64,000 nucleotides of DNA from Mantis religiosa (lineage: Eukaryota; Arthropoda; Insecta; Mantodea; Mantidae), in the NCBI GenBank assembly GCA_030765055.1, contig CM060955.1, forward strand, positions 158,757,243-158,821,242, given 5' to 3'. Positions within the stretch are counted from its first letter, which is position 1. The number at the start of each line of letters is the position of its first letter. Below are positions 23,311 through 35,239 of this stretch, piece by piece. Both the position numbers and the translations under genes were made by a program. The notes under the pieces are model-generated. The model searched no databases, had not been told where the DNA came from, and saw only the letters and a program-made list of their open reading frames with translations.

Positions 23311-23659
23311 TTATACAACTTTATTGAAAGAACTGAAAGTATTTATCTATACCAGTCATGCCCGAATTCACCAACAGATGTTAAATTCGACGTTAACAAA
23401 TGTAACGTAACAATTGTCACAACGCTAACCTACTGTTGAATTTCTTGCATTTCACCAACCTGTTTTCTGAAAATGTTAACAAACACATGCTAACGCCAAG
23501 AAACTTGTAAATATTACTGCTATAGAAGGCTGTGGATGAGTCGTATTATTTTCTGAACGTACTGCGATGCGTTATAGTTTTCGTCTGCACAGTACACACA
23601 GCTGAAAAAAAAATGGTGGGTGAACAAAGTCGTAAACAAAAGCTGTGAGACAAATTTCT

Positions 23660-23890
23660 TATTGATGGATAAAGAATTTTTAATCGAATTGGTGACGAAG
23701 TGTAAGGATATCGTGGAAAATAAGAGGACGTATGCGGTGAATGTAAAAGAGAAAGATGTCACGTGAAAAAATATTGGAAATGAATTTAATTCAAATGCAT
23801 GTGTCACTACTACAAGCACCAAACAACTTGTCAGTATTACGTAAATTTAAAACGAGGTGCGAAGAAGGACAAGTGACTTGAACGTTTCAA
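23660..23890 (+). pseudogene. Myb/SANT-like DNA-binding protein relic
   Basis: Plus-strand reading from about 23666 gives KEFLIELVTKCKDIVENKRT and VNVKEKDVT, a TGA where a Trp codon is typical, then KNIGNEFNSNACVTTTSTKQ. This is the trihelix-like pattern of zeste/Myb-SANT proteins. Further stops follow, with the conserved RFKTGGGQ in a shifted frame. It lies inside the Harbinger-like element and cannot make a product. Confidence 0.6.
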
Positions 23891-24530
23891 GACGGGAGGT
23901 GGACAGTGTATTATCCACATAATTCCGTGAATTATAAAATAGCAAAGTTATTAATACTTGAAGCAAAGGCGAGATCGACATATTCCTTTAGATGCATGTT
24001 CTCACTCAGTATTACGTAAATTTGAAACGGGGAGCGAAGAAGGACAAGTGACTTGAACGTTTCAAGACGGGAGGTAGACAGTGTATTATCCACATAATTC
24101 AGTGAATTATAAAATCGCAAATTTATTAATACTTGAAGCAAAGACTAGATCGGCATATTCCTTTTGATGCATGTTCTAACTCAGTATTACGTATATTTAA
24201 AACGAGGAGCGAAGAAGGGCAAGTGACTTGAACGTTTCAAGACGTGAGATAGACAGTGTATTATCCAATAATTCAGTGAATTATAAAATAGCAAAGTTAT
24301 TAATACTTGAAGCAAAGTCGAGATCGACATATTCCTTTCTATGCATGTCCTAACTCAGTGTTACGTAAATTTAAAACGAGGAGCGAAGAAGGATAAGTGA
24401 CTTAAACGTTTCAAGACGGGAGGTGGACAGTGTATTATCCACATAATTCAGTGAATTATAAAATCGCAAAGTTATTAATACTTGAAGCAAATGCGAGATC
24501 GGCATATTCCTTTCGATGCATGTTCTAACC
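23831..24530 (+). repeat. ~175-bp internal tandem repeat, 4 copies
   Basis: tcagtattacgtaaattt-type unit starts occur at 23831, 24006, 24181 and 24355. Each unit covers the segment from the end of the Myb/SANT-like coding relic through gcatgttctaac. The sister element at 26395 has this segment once. Confidence 0.9.
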
Positions 24531-24856
24531 TCTTCTGTACTTCCGCAGTAACCTTCATAGCAACATGTTTCGACAGTCCTATACCTCTGTATGATAGCTC
24601 CTCATAGGCCGTAGTCTATTACGAATGCCATTTAGACAGTCTTAAATATACCAAATCGACATCAATAGCTGCGTTCACGCGCGCCATCTTGACTATTTAC
24701 AATTGTTAAGGACTTGACAGCAGTAATTTGGCTTGTTAGTTTAACAAAAGATTTAACACGTGTGTTAAGCTAACACTTGTTGGCGAAAAGCCAATTTTTG
24801 TTTTAACTATTGCTAAATTGGTGTTAAGTATTAACATCTGTTGGTGAAATCGGGCA

Positions 24857-25329
24857 TTTAAGTTTTGGAAGAAGCCAAGAGTGTTTTATAAGGTTTGTTA
24901 AATCTAGTGAGGTTACTTTATTCACACCGTGGTTAAAGTGAAATTTTTAGCCACACGTAATAAAATGCTACATTGGTAAGTTGATTTGCAGTATTAAAGT
25001 ATGAAGATAAAAAATGGCATAACCTTGAGCAAACGTTCCACTTTAATCACTGTATAATCCTAGAGAGAATGAAACCGCAGAAACGATTTCAATTGACGTC
25101 ATGAGCGTCTATCGTTGGTTATCTACCACCGCCATCTTGACAGATTCATTACGTATACATTAGCAATGTTGGCTGGTGGTAATCACATAACGAAGTCTTT
25201 TTCAAGGCGAGAAGGTCTAAGGTCTCCCTGACCCTACGTGGCTATAACACGCACCTGAGGCAGTGAAATAAACATTACGAGTCCTTACTTAACCAGATGT
25301 CGAAGTAATAATTACTCATATAAGTCGTC
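24857..25329. other. No recognised feature
   Basis: Unassigned spacer between the first Harbinger-like element and degenerate SINE sequence. Confidence 0.4.
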
Positions 25330-25870
25330 ATATCACAATATTAACGCCATGACTGCGATACCGAGGATAGCGCGTCTGCTAGAGGTCCTGAGGGTAATAT
25401 GCTGGATAAGATTACAAATGTTGGGTAACCAAAAAGCTCTATGACCTGTAATATTGTACGCATTTGAATATCTCTCCTTAGCCAACCGTCGAAGTAGTAA
25501 TTATTCATATCCATCGTCTTATCACAATACAAATTAACAGCATGACTACGATAAAGAGTATAGCGTTTCTGCGAGAGGTCCTGAGGGTAATTTGCTGGAT
25601 AAGATTACAAATGTTGCGTAACTCTAAGCTCTATGTAATCCGAACTCATTTGAATATCATTTCGTTCATCGTCCGATATGACTTAACGTTGGAGGTTTTT
25701 CTTTATTCTGAAAGATGAATGTCTGGTAACTCTAAGCTCTATGTACCCTGGACTAATGTGAAAATCATTTCATTCATCGTCCGATATGAGTTAAATTTGG
25801 AGGTTTTCCCTTACCCTGAAAGATGAATGGTTGGCAACTCTAAGCTCTATGTACCCTGTACTCAATTTTA
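25330..25870 (+). mobile_element. Degenerate SINE family 1 copies
   Basis: Two old tRNA-like heads (about 25360-25430 and 25548-25612; tagcgcgtctgctagaggtcc, ggataagattacaaatgttg) lie ~195 bp apart in a direct duplication. They are followed by two body units (25624-25866, tcgtccgatatgacttaacg, aaagatgaatgtctggtaac). It is an early-stage or decayed version of the larger arrays. Confidence 0.7.
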
Positions 25871-25873
25871 CAC

Positions 25874-26243
25874 ATGAACGTTTCAAGACGGGAGGTGGAC
25901 AGTGTATTATCCGCATAATTTAGTGAATAATAAAATCACAAAGTTATTAATACTTAAGCAAATGCGAGATAGTCATATTCCTTTCGATGCACGTTCTAAC
26001 CTCTCTTGCACTTCCGCAGTAACCTTCATAGCAACATGTTTCGACAGTCTATACCTCCGTAGAAAATTATCTTTTGATAGCTCCTCAAAATAATTCCTCT
26101 TCATAGGCCATACTCTATTACGAATGCCATTTAGACGGTCTTACACGAATGTTAGGTAGCACATATTGGTGTAATCAATTTTTGTTATAACTATTGCTAA
26201 ATAGACTAACAGCCATGTTAAGTCTTAACATCTGTTGCTGAAA
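25874..26243 (+). mobile_element. Harbinger-like element, truncated copy 3
   Basis: Starts abruptly at gaacgtttcaagacgggagg and ends in the family terminus (ttaacatctgttgctgaaag, decayed). Same orientation as the copy at 23359. The left half is missing and SINE-body sequence abuts it directly. Confidence 0.75.
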
Positions 26244-26394
26244 GTTACTAACTACTCTCACGGAATCAATAGTATCTCCACAGAGATGTAGATCTCAATT
26301 AAGTGACGTAATCATGACGTAAATGGAAGAATAACGTTTTTAAAAATAGTCTGTTTAACATAATTACCCCACTCCTTCAAATGTATCACTTATG

Positions 26395-27373
26395 CCCGAT
26401 TTCACCAACAGATGTTAAAACTTAACACGAGTTTAGCAATTGTTAAAACAAAAATTGCATTTCACCAACAAGTGTTAGCTTAACACTCGTGTTAAATCTC
26501 TTGTTAAACTAATAAGCCGTATTTCTGTTGTTAAGTCCTTAACAATTGTAAATAGTCTAGATGGCGGGCGTGAACTCAGCTGTTGATGTTGATTTGCTAT
26601 ATTTAAGATCCCCTAAATGGCATTCGTAATAGAGTATGGCCTATGAGGAGAAATTATTTTGAGGAGCTATCAGACAGAGGTATAAACTGCCGAAACAAGT
26701 TGCTATGAAGGTTACTGCGGAAGTACAAGAGAGGTTAGAACATGCATCGAAAGGAATATGCTGATCTCACCTTAGCTTTAAGTATTAATAACCTTGCGAT
26801 TTTATAATTCACTGAATTATGTGGATAATACATTGTTCACCTCCCGTCTTGAAACGTTCAAGTTACTCGTCACTTGTCCTTCGCTCCTCGTTTTAAATTT
26901 ACGTAATACTGACAAGTTGTTTGGTGCTTGTAGTAGTGACACATGCATTTGAATTAAATTCGTTTCCAATATTTTCCCACGTGACATCTTTCTCTTTTAC
27001 ATTCACGCTTTCGTCCTATTATCTTCCACAATATCCGTATACTTCGTCTGCAATTCAATAACAATTCTTTCTCCATCGATGAGATATTTGTCTCACGGCT
27101 TTTGTTTACGATTTTGTTCACCCGCCATTTTTTCAAATGTGTGCACACGAAAATGATAACAAAAGCGCATCGCAGTGCGTTGAGAAAATAATACGACTCA
27201 TCCATAGACTTCTATAGCAGTATCATTTACAAGTCTCTTGGCTTTAGCACGTGTTTGTTAACATTTTCAGATAACATATTGAAGAAATTTAACAGCAGTG
27301 TTAACGCTGTGAGAATTGTTACGTTACATTTGTTAACGTCGATTTTAACATCTGTTGGTGAAATGGGGCATTA
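26395..27373 (-). mobile_element. Harbinger-like element, copy 2
   Basis: About 980 bp with inverted termini: tgcccgatttcaccaacaga at the left and the complement, ending tgttggtgaaatggggca, at the right. The flanks read tta on both sides, a 3-bp TTA target duplication as expected for PIF/Harbinger. The interior is inverted relative to copy 1, and the Myb/SANT-like relic here lies on the minus strand (about 26950-27110). This copy has one copy of the ~175-bp unit. Confidence 0.75.
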
Positions 27374-27375
27374 GT

Positions 27376-27942
27376 GTACTGTTTACATACACGGTTGAGG
27401 TTAATAACACATATTGCAAAGTTAAACAATAGCACTTAGAAAAAAGTAACATGGAATTCTTTACAAAACTTGTTTGCGTAATTTGGTGTCAATTACCCAC
27501 AAAACCAGGTTTACACTTTTATGTGTATAATTATCATACGCGTGCCGATATGTAGGAGGAAGTGGAATTTCTTATAAAACAGGTTTTTCACGAGACGTGA
27601 TTAGTCACTTGAAATTCCAACCAGTTTTAGTGCTTCATAAAAACACCTATTTCTGCATCACTGTTACTGAATGAGTCACCTTAAAACTGACAGTGCTATT
27701 ATCTCAGAAATTGAATGTGTTACGTACGTGATGTTTCCATGAAACTGAAATAAAGGCAATCCATTAAACGTAGTAGGTATTGCCAGAAAAAGAATTTCTA
27801 GTACAAAGTTGATTTTACATTAACTAGCTGCTTCTGTTCAGCTACCAATATTTAAATAGAACTGCCAGATTTTAATCCAATTAGTGACATATTAAATAAG
27901 AATTTAAAAAACAACTATAGAAACGAAAAGAAAACTGAGCTT
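27376..27942. other. No recognised feature
   Basis: AT-rich spacer between the Harbinger-like element and the second SINE-body array. No frame, tRNA-like box or repeat is recognised. Confidence 0.4.
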
Positions 27943-30900
27943 CCGAGTTGGAATCTAGGTCAGGGTGACTTCTCTGGATAAGGTTATTCTCCAGGATTTT
28001 CCCTTATCTGAAAGATGAACGATTAGTAACTAAGCTCTATGTACCCTGTACTCATTTGGACATCATTTCATTCATCGTCCGATATGACTTAACGTTGAAG
28101 GTTTTCCCTTATCCTGAAAGATGAATGTCTGGTAACTCTAAGCTCTATGTACCCTATACTCATTTGAACATCATTTCATTCATCGTCCGATATGACTTAA
28201 CGTTGGAGGTTTTCTCTTATCCTGAAAGATGAATGTCTGGTAACTCTAAGCTCTATGTACCCTGTACTCATTTGAACATCATTTCATTCATCGTCTGATA
28301 TGACTTAACGTTGGAGGTTTTCCCTTATCCTGAAAGATGAATGTCTGGTAACTCTAAGCTCTATGTACCCTGTACTCATTTGGACATCATTTCATTCATC
28401 GTCCGATATGACTTAACGTTGGAGGTTTTCTCTTATCCTGAAAGATGAATGTCTGGTAACCCTAAGCTCTATGTCCCCTGTACTCATTTGAACATCATTT
28501 CATTCATCGTCCGATATGACTTAACGTTGGATGTTTTCTCTTATCCTGAAAGATGAATGTCTGGTAACTCTAAGCTCTATGTACCCTGTACTCATTTGAA
28601 CATCATTTCATTCATCGTCTGATATGACTTAACGTTGGAGGTTTTCCCTTATCCTGAAAGATGAATGTCTGGTAACTCTAAGCTCTATGTACCCTGTACT
28701 CATTTGAACATCATTTCATTCATCGTCCGATATGACTTAACGTTGGAGGTTTTCCCTTATCCTGAAAGATGAATGTCTGGTAACTCTAAGCTCTATGTAC
28801 CCTGTACTCATTTGAGCATCATTTCATTCATCGTCCAATATGACTTAACGTTGGAGGTTTTCTCTTATCCTGAAAGATGAATGTCTGGTAACCCTAAGCT
28901 CTATGTCCCCTGTACTCATTTGAACATCATTTCATTCATCGTCCGATATGACTTAACGTTGGAGGTTTTCCCTTATCCAGAAAGATGAATGTCTGGTAAC
29001 TCGAAGCTCTATGTACCCTGTACTCATTTGAACATCATTTCATTCATCGTCCGATATGACTTAACGTTGGAGGTTTTCTCTTATCCTGAAAGATGAATGT
29101 CTGGTAACCCTAAGCTCTATGTCCCCTGTACTCATTTGAACATCATTTCATTCATCGTCCGATATGACTTAACGTTGGAGGTTTTCCCTTATCCAGAAAG
29201 ATGAATGTCTGGTAACTCGAAGCTCTATGTACCCTGTACTCATTTGAACATCATTTCATTCATCGTCCGATATGACTTAACGTTGGAGGTTTTCCCTTAT
29301 CCAGAAAGATGAATGTCTGGTAACTCTAAGCTCTATGTACCCTGTACTCATTTGAACATCATTTCATTCATCGTCCGATATGACTTAACGTTGGAGGTTT
29401 TCCCTTATCCTGAAAGATGAATGTCTGGTAACTCGAAGCTCTATGTACCCTATACTCATTTGAACATCATTTCATTCATCGTCCGATATGACTTAACGTT
29501 GGAGGTTTTCTCTTATCCTGAAAGATGAATGTCTGGTAACTCTAAGCTCTATGTACCCTGTACTCATTTGAACATCATTTCATTCATCGTCCGATATGAC
29601 TTAACGTTGGATGTTTTCTCTTATCCTGAAAGATGAATGTCTGGTAACCCTAAGCTCTATGTCCCCTGTACTCATTTGAACATCATTTCATTCATCGTCC
29701 GATATGACTTAACGTTGGATGTTTTCTCTTATCCTGAAAGATGAATGTCTGGTAACTCTAAGCTCTATGTAACCTGTACTCATTTGAACATCATTTCATT
29801 CATCGTCTGATATGACTTAACGTTGGAGGTTTTCCCTTATCCTGAAAGATGAATGTCTGGTAACTCTAAGCTCTATGTACCCTGTACTCATTTGAGCATC
29901 ATTTCATTCATCGTCCGATATGACTTAATGTTGGAGGTTTTCTCTTATCCTGAAAGATGAATGTCTGGTAACTCTAAGCTCTATGAACCCTGTACTCATT
30001 TGAACATTATTTCATTCATCGTCCGATATGACTTAACGTTGGAGGTTTTCTCTTATCCTGAAAGATGAATGTCTGGTAACTCTAAGCTCTATGTACCCTG
30101 TACTCATTTGAACATCATTTCATTCATCGTCCGATATGACTTAACGTTGGAGGTTTTCCCTTATCCTGAAAGATGAATGTCTGGTAACTCTAAGCTCTAT
30201 GTACCCTGTACTCATTTGAACATCATTTCATTCATCGTCCGATATGACTTAACGTTGGAGGTTTTCCCTTATCCTGAAAGATGAATGTCTGGTAACTCTA
30301 AGCTCTATGTACCCTGTACTCATTTGAACATCATTTCATTCATCGTCTGATATGACTTAACGTTGGAGGTTTTCCCTTATCCTGAAAGATGAATGTCTGG
30401 TAACTCTAAGCTCTATGTACCCTGTACTCATTTGAACATCATTTCATTCATCGTCCGATATGACTTAACGTTGGAGGTTTTACCTTATCCTGAAAGATGA
30501 ATGTCTGGTAACTCTAAGCTCTATGAACCCTGTACTCATTTGAACATCATTTCATTCATCGTCCGATATGACTTAATGTTGGAGGTTTTCCTTTATCCTG
30601 AAAGATGAATGTCTGGTAACTCTAAGCTCTATGAACCCTGTACTCATTTGAACATCATTTCATTCATCGTCTGATATGACTTAATGTTGGAGGTTTTCCT
30701 TTATCCTGAAAGATGAATGTCTGGTAACTCTAAGCTCTATGAACCCTGTACTCATTTGAACATCATTTCATTCATCGTCCGATATGACTTAATGTTGGAG
30801 GTTTTCCTTTATCCTGAAAGATGAATGTCTGGTAACTCTAAGCTCTATGAACCCTGTACTCATTTGAACATCATTTCATTCATCGTCTGATATGACTTAA

Positions 30901-31430
30901 TGTTGGAGGTTTTCCTTTATCCTGAAAGATGAATGTCTGGTAACTCTAAGCTCTATGTACCCTGTACTCATTTGAGCATCATTTGATTCATCGTCCGATA
31001 TGACTTAACGTTGGAGGTTTTACCTTATCCTGAAAGATGAATGTCTGGTAACTCTAAGCTCTATGAACCCTGTACTCATTTGAACATCATTTCATTCATC
31101 GTCCGATATGACTTAATGTTGGAGGTTTTCCCTTATCCTGAAAGATGTATGTCTGGTAACTCTAAGCTCTATGTGCCTTTTACTCATTTGAACATCATTT
31201 CATTCATCGTCCGATATGACTTAATGTTGGAGGTTTTCCCTTATCCTGAAAGATTTATGTCTGGTAACTCTAAGCTCTATGTGCCTTGTACTCATTTGAA
31301 CATCATTTCATTCATCGTCCGATATGACTTAACGTCGGAGGTTTTACCTTATCCTGATGGATGAATTTCTGGTAACTCTAAGCTGTATGCGCACTTTACT
31401 CAGTTGAACATAATTTCATTTATCATTCGA
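27943..31430 (+). mobile_element. SINE family 1 copy with tandemly expanded body (array B)
   Basis: Plus-strand SINE. A decayed head (ccgagttggaatctaggtcagg, then cttctctggataaggttattctccagg) at 27943-28005 is followed by about 32 copies of the body. The A-box portion of the head is gone. The orientation is opposite to array A at 5286-7368. Confidence 0.85.
27985..31430 (+). repeat. 108-bp satellite from SINE body (array B)
   Basis: About 32 head-to-tail units, with catcgtccgatatg-type anchors at 28073, 28181, 28289 and onward every 108 bp. Variant positions such as taaccctaagctctatgtcc recur at multiples of 108 (about 28458, 28890, 29106, 29646). Units are more uniform in the middle and more divergent toward 31360-31430, a typical pattern for arrays evolving by unequal exchange. 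Confidence 0.96.
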
Positions 31431-32315
31431 TATGAGTTAACTTTGGAAGATAAATTAAAATTAAAGAAAATACATAAAATATTCAATGGGTAAAAGCATT
31501 GGCAGCCTCAGGTTCCCATGGTCAACGGTTCAAACCCGGCCGAGAGGCGATGAGTTTTACCAGCGTAAAAATTCTGCGAAAGGGAAGTAGAGCTGGTGGT
31601 CCCGTGCGTAGGTTTAAGACAAGTAAAAGACCCTCAGGCCTGATAAGGGCTCAGGGGCCTTTCACGCCCAGTATAGCATGTGACGCTTAGAATCACAACT
31701 GTTAGTGTTCATAAATAAAAAACATAATTTCAGTTTCGCAATGAGATCACAGTATAATTGTATGGTTGATCTCGGATATAAACTGTGCGTGTACTCAAGG
31801 AAAACAAACACTTGACATTTAATAACGTGTTTTATATTCTCGAAGCTTTGCATCTGAGCTCGGAAGGTTGCTATTTGAATTTGCAGAGATAAATAATGTA
31901 ACCTTCAAGAGTGACACATCTTCTGCAAGACTCAAGGTTAGTTCCTTTTGCCAAGCACGCCTAGCCCAAAACATAGTCAAGACCTAGAAGGTAGCGAATT
32001 AAGAAACTCTTGTAGCAGCTTGAAGAAGAGAAATGTTAGAGGAGCCTATCATTCTCCAGCCAGTTTCCATTAAAGTGACAAACATTTGGGTGAATAGGTT
32101 TTTCTTTTTTTACACATTTGGTTATAGAAATATAGTAGGCTGAAATAGTATGTGTGATGGCTTTGACATTTGATTCTCTTTACTTGATCACGAGAATAAA
32201 AAGTAAATAGCAACTTGGCAGTTTAAAAATAACATATATCAGAATCCAAGCCAACAATAAAAATTATCTTGTGATTGAGTAATGTCACACAAATGCATAT
32301 TTGTATATACGTAAA
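31431..32315. other. Mostly unassigned; possible tRNA-SINE fragment
   Basis: Around 31525-31545 ggttcaaacccggccgag resembles a B-box, followed by a GC-richer ~150-bp segment (gtggtcccgtgcgtaggttt, cctgataagggctcagggg). This could be another tRNA-derived SINE, but no A-box is clear. The remainder is AT-rich with nothing recognised. Confidence 0.35.
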
Positions 32316-32317
32316 TA

Positions 32318-33877
32318 CATTTACTCCAAAAAGTATTCGTCTAATGCACGGGTTTATGTTTAGGGATGTATGGATAGTGGAAAATCATCAGAATAAAGTA
32401 CAGGAGAGACATTGTGTTATTTATTGACTAGTGAAAAAGAGAATGCAATAAAGAAACATATAGTATCTATTCATATAAACATAGTTAAACATTCAAAAGT
32501 ACAGATATGCAATATAGAATACAAAATAAGTATTCGTCTGCATACTGAAAATGGTGTAGATGTTAGGGTTAGTACTTAGTAGGCCCTCAATTCCTCTTTA
32601 TAATCTTTTGCATTCTCCTTGGCATGGATTTCACCAAAGATTGTATTGTTTTCACTATAATTTGACGCCATTCATCTAGTACAGCATTCTTTAGATCCTT
32701 TATATTAGATATCTGATGATTCCTAATACTTTTGTCCTGTATACTCCACAAATTCTCTATTGGATTCATGTCTGGGGATTGCGGTGGTGTCGACATCCAT
32801 CGTGGAGTATTATACAACAGCCATAACCTTGCATCTAGAGCTGTGTGTTTTGGATCATTATCTTGTGTGAAAATATAATCCTCAGAAAGACCCATATTAT
32901 TCACACTTCTGGACAGATGTTTATATAAACCTTATGGTTCATAATTCCATCAATAAAACAAATCTCCCACACCATTTGCACTCATGCAGCCCCAGACAAG
33001 TACTGAACCGCCTCCATGTTTAACTGAAGCTGTTATATTTTTCTCCTCAAGTTCACAATTCATTTTACTCCACACTCTTACTCGCCCTTTTGACTTAAAG
33101 AGCTCAAATTGACTCTCGTCAGTAAATGCAACCTTCTTCCAGAAATCAAACACGTCGTATTTAGGTAGTTTTGCAAAAGCAACTCGCTTCTTTCTGTTGA
33201 TTTTACTGATGTATGGTTTTGTACGGGCTGTTCGGTCTCCATACTCAGTTTCAAAAAGCACGTTTCTTATAGTTTGCGCTGAAACGGACTTTCCTGTGTG
33301 TGTTTGAACTGCAATAGCAAGTTTTGGAGCACTTAGTTTGGGATTTTTCTTGACTTCTCTAAGTCTGATAGACTGCAGGACGACCGTTTCCTGATTGACT
33401 TTCGTAAGGTTTGTTCTGAACAAACCTTCATATAAGTCTTCACTGTACTGGTAGATCTTCCAATAGCTTTTCCAATTTCTTTAAAAGATTTTCCTTTTTT
33501 AAATGATCTGATGCAAATTTATCTCTTTTCTTTTGTATTTTCTCGACGTTTTCGACCCATATTACTCAAATAGCAGTCAATTGCTTTGAAAACTGGGATG
33601 GAACTGTCAGGATGAAACACAACTGCATAAGAAAAGGCAAGGGGGGTGTGTCAGTGAGGCATCATACCTGGGATTTTGTTTGTTTGACATCAAATGGGAG
33701 ATGATTTTATATAACGTAGAGCTGTTCACTAATTAAGCAATATTGTGTTTTATTTTTAAATCTAGATATCAACCGATCTAAGGAAATAGGTATTGTTTGT
33801 TTCTTATCTATATGTTTCTGATTGTGTTTGTTATATTCTATGTACTATGGTTAAACGTATACTATTTGGAGTATCTG
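32318..33877 (-). mobile_element. Tc1-like transposon, near complete
   Basis: 1.56 kb, flanked by TA on both sides (32316-32317 and 33878-33879). Inverted termini start CATTTACTCCAAAAAGTA (left) and, on the complement, CAGATACTCCAAATAGTA (right), matching at 19 of 23 positions. It encodes a decayed DD34E transposase on the minus strand. It sits about 100 bp downstream of the candidate host exon at 33981-34167. Confidence 0.92.
32587..33560 (-). pseudogene. Tc1-type transposase (DD34E), three lesions
   Basis: Starts MGRKRRENTKEKR at 33560, then a TAA stop, then FKKGKSFKEIGKAIGRSTST (first helix-turn-helix). After a frameshift near 33410, the frame at 32950-33423 carries the second HTH (APKLAIAVQTHTGKSVSAQT), then FWKKVAFTDESQFELF with the first catalytic Asp, and HGGGSVLVWGCMSANGVG. 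A further break near 32905-32950 precedes YIFTQDNDPKHT (second Asp) and SPDMNPIENLW (Glu); exactly 34 residues separate the Asp and Glu. All catalytic residues survive, so decay is fairly recent. The breaks make it inactive. Confidence 0.9.
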
Positions 33878-33980
33878 TATAGGTATATGTGTGATTTAGG
33901 GTGATTTTTTGTTCTAAGTTTTTGTCTGTCTCTTACGGCAGTACTAATTATTACGTATATATGATATTATTCTAAACAAA

Positions 33981-34167
33981 TTATCTTATACTTTTAAAAG
34001 TAGAATCCGTCCCAAATTGTATAAGCTCTCCGTATAAGAGAACAGTGACCTCTAGCGGCTTCGCTTCTACATTGTTTCTTACAACCTTCAAATGTCTGTA
34101 ATCATCTGGATTGACGTAAGCAACGCCAGAGAGGAAAGCTTGACCCTGGTTGGTTCTAATACACAAC
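33981..34167 (-). CDS. Candidate terminal exon of an unidentified host gene
   Basis: On the minus strand a pyrimidine-rich tract and tgtaactacag (acceptor AG at 34168-34169) precede an open frame: CIRTNQGQAFLSGVAYVNPD, DYRHLKVVRNNVEAKPLEVT, VLLYGELIQFGTDSTFKSIR, ending with TAA at 33981-33983. The codon choice looks coding, unlike the AT-rich DNA around it. The pattern of a CI motif and then about 35 residues later a V-x-x-Y-G strand is loosely reminiscent of insect MBF2-type secreted proteins, but I cannot confirm that. No upstream exon was found in 34170-35230. A canonical AATAAA is not seen before the Tc1 element. Confidence 0.45.
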
Positions 34168-35235
34168 CTGTAGTTACACGAATAAAAAAAAACTTAGGCA
34201 TTAGAAAATACAAGACCAAAACTATTTGGGAATAACCGTTTTTTTTTCTTTATTTCTTTTTCTCCTTGACGTTGCCCACAATGGCACGTAGCAACCGGAA
34301 TAGAAGATTGAATCATCAGAGCGGTTCTTCCCAGCGTGATGCTGGCTGGCGTTTTGAATAATCATATAGTTTCTAATAGCCTTTGAATTATTATTTTATC
34401 TTTTAGTCATACTTCAAAGTTATTACGTAGCGACCAGGTATTAAAACATTTGACTATCACCTGAACTCTACTGTATTATCACATTCCTTTGTACTTACTA
34501 GAAAATTAGCAAAAGATAGTGAAATAAGTGTTTATAAGAATATTTTATGCAAGAGTAGGGAAAGTCATATGAGTGTAACACATCAGCTCTTTAAAAAAGG
34601 AATGCAGGTCACATACCCACATCTGAGCCATTCTTTTCGATACTTGTGCCGTTAGAAACTTTTTCTACCTTGGTTTAGTTGCCTAAGTCTGGGAGTTATC
34701 CGTGACACGTTGCCTAGTATTTTATAATGGGATGGGCCTACGTAAAATAAACCGTGACTGACTTTCTTAGATGTTTGGCACTGTAGCTAAACAGAAGCTT
34801 TGCAAGTTCTAAAAATATAAAGGTTTATTTTAAATTATGCTATTATCAATCAATTTAAAGAAAATAACAAAATCTCTGCCAATAGAAATAGATAAGTACC
34901 GAAAATTTAAACTTCTATGTCTATTTAAGTTAATTGGTGGAAATTATTACACAAATATAAATATTTGTGACAAAAAGCTTCACTTTTCTTAAGAAAATTG
35001 TGTTAATTCTTCTTTCTAATGGAGATCAATTTCAAAAACAGATTTTCATCATCAGTCAACTCCGTTGTCAAAGATTCCGGTTACCATGTTCTTATGTTTT
35101 TTTTTAGTATTACCAACATCTGAAAACGAAACAAACCTAAAAACAGAATAAAATGCGGGGATTTCAAAATTCATTACGCGATGTTTATTTTTAAAATAAA
35201 TATATTTTTCCAAACTATTAAATTAATTAAAGCAC
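34168..35235. other. No recognised feature
   Basis: Unassigned AT-rich sequence. If the minus-strand exon at 33981-34167 is real, this would be its upstream intron. No second exon could be picked out. Confidence 0.4.
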
Positions 35236-35239
35236 CATT

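Larger units (their letters stand above)
23359..24856 (+). mobile_element. Harbinger-like element, copy 1 (with internal tandem repeat)
   Basis: Bounded by inverted termini: tgcccgaattcaccaacaga at 23359 and the complement of the same motif ending tgttggtgaaatcgggca at 24856. The interior matches the copy at 26395-27373 in reverse orientation. It encodes remnants of a Myb/SANT-like (zeste-type) DNA-binding protein: KEFLIELVTKCKDIVENK, then KNIGNEFNSNACVTT, and ERFKTGGGQ in another frame. Such a protein is the usual second gene of PIF/Harbinger transposons. No DDE nuclease gene is present, so the copy is non-autonomous. Family assignment is inference. Confidence 0.7.
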
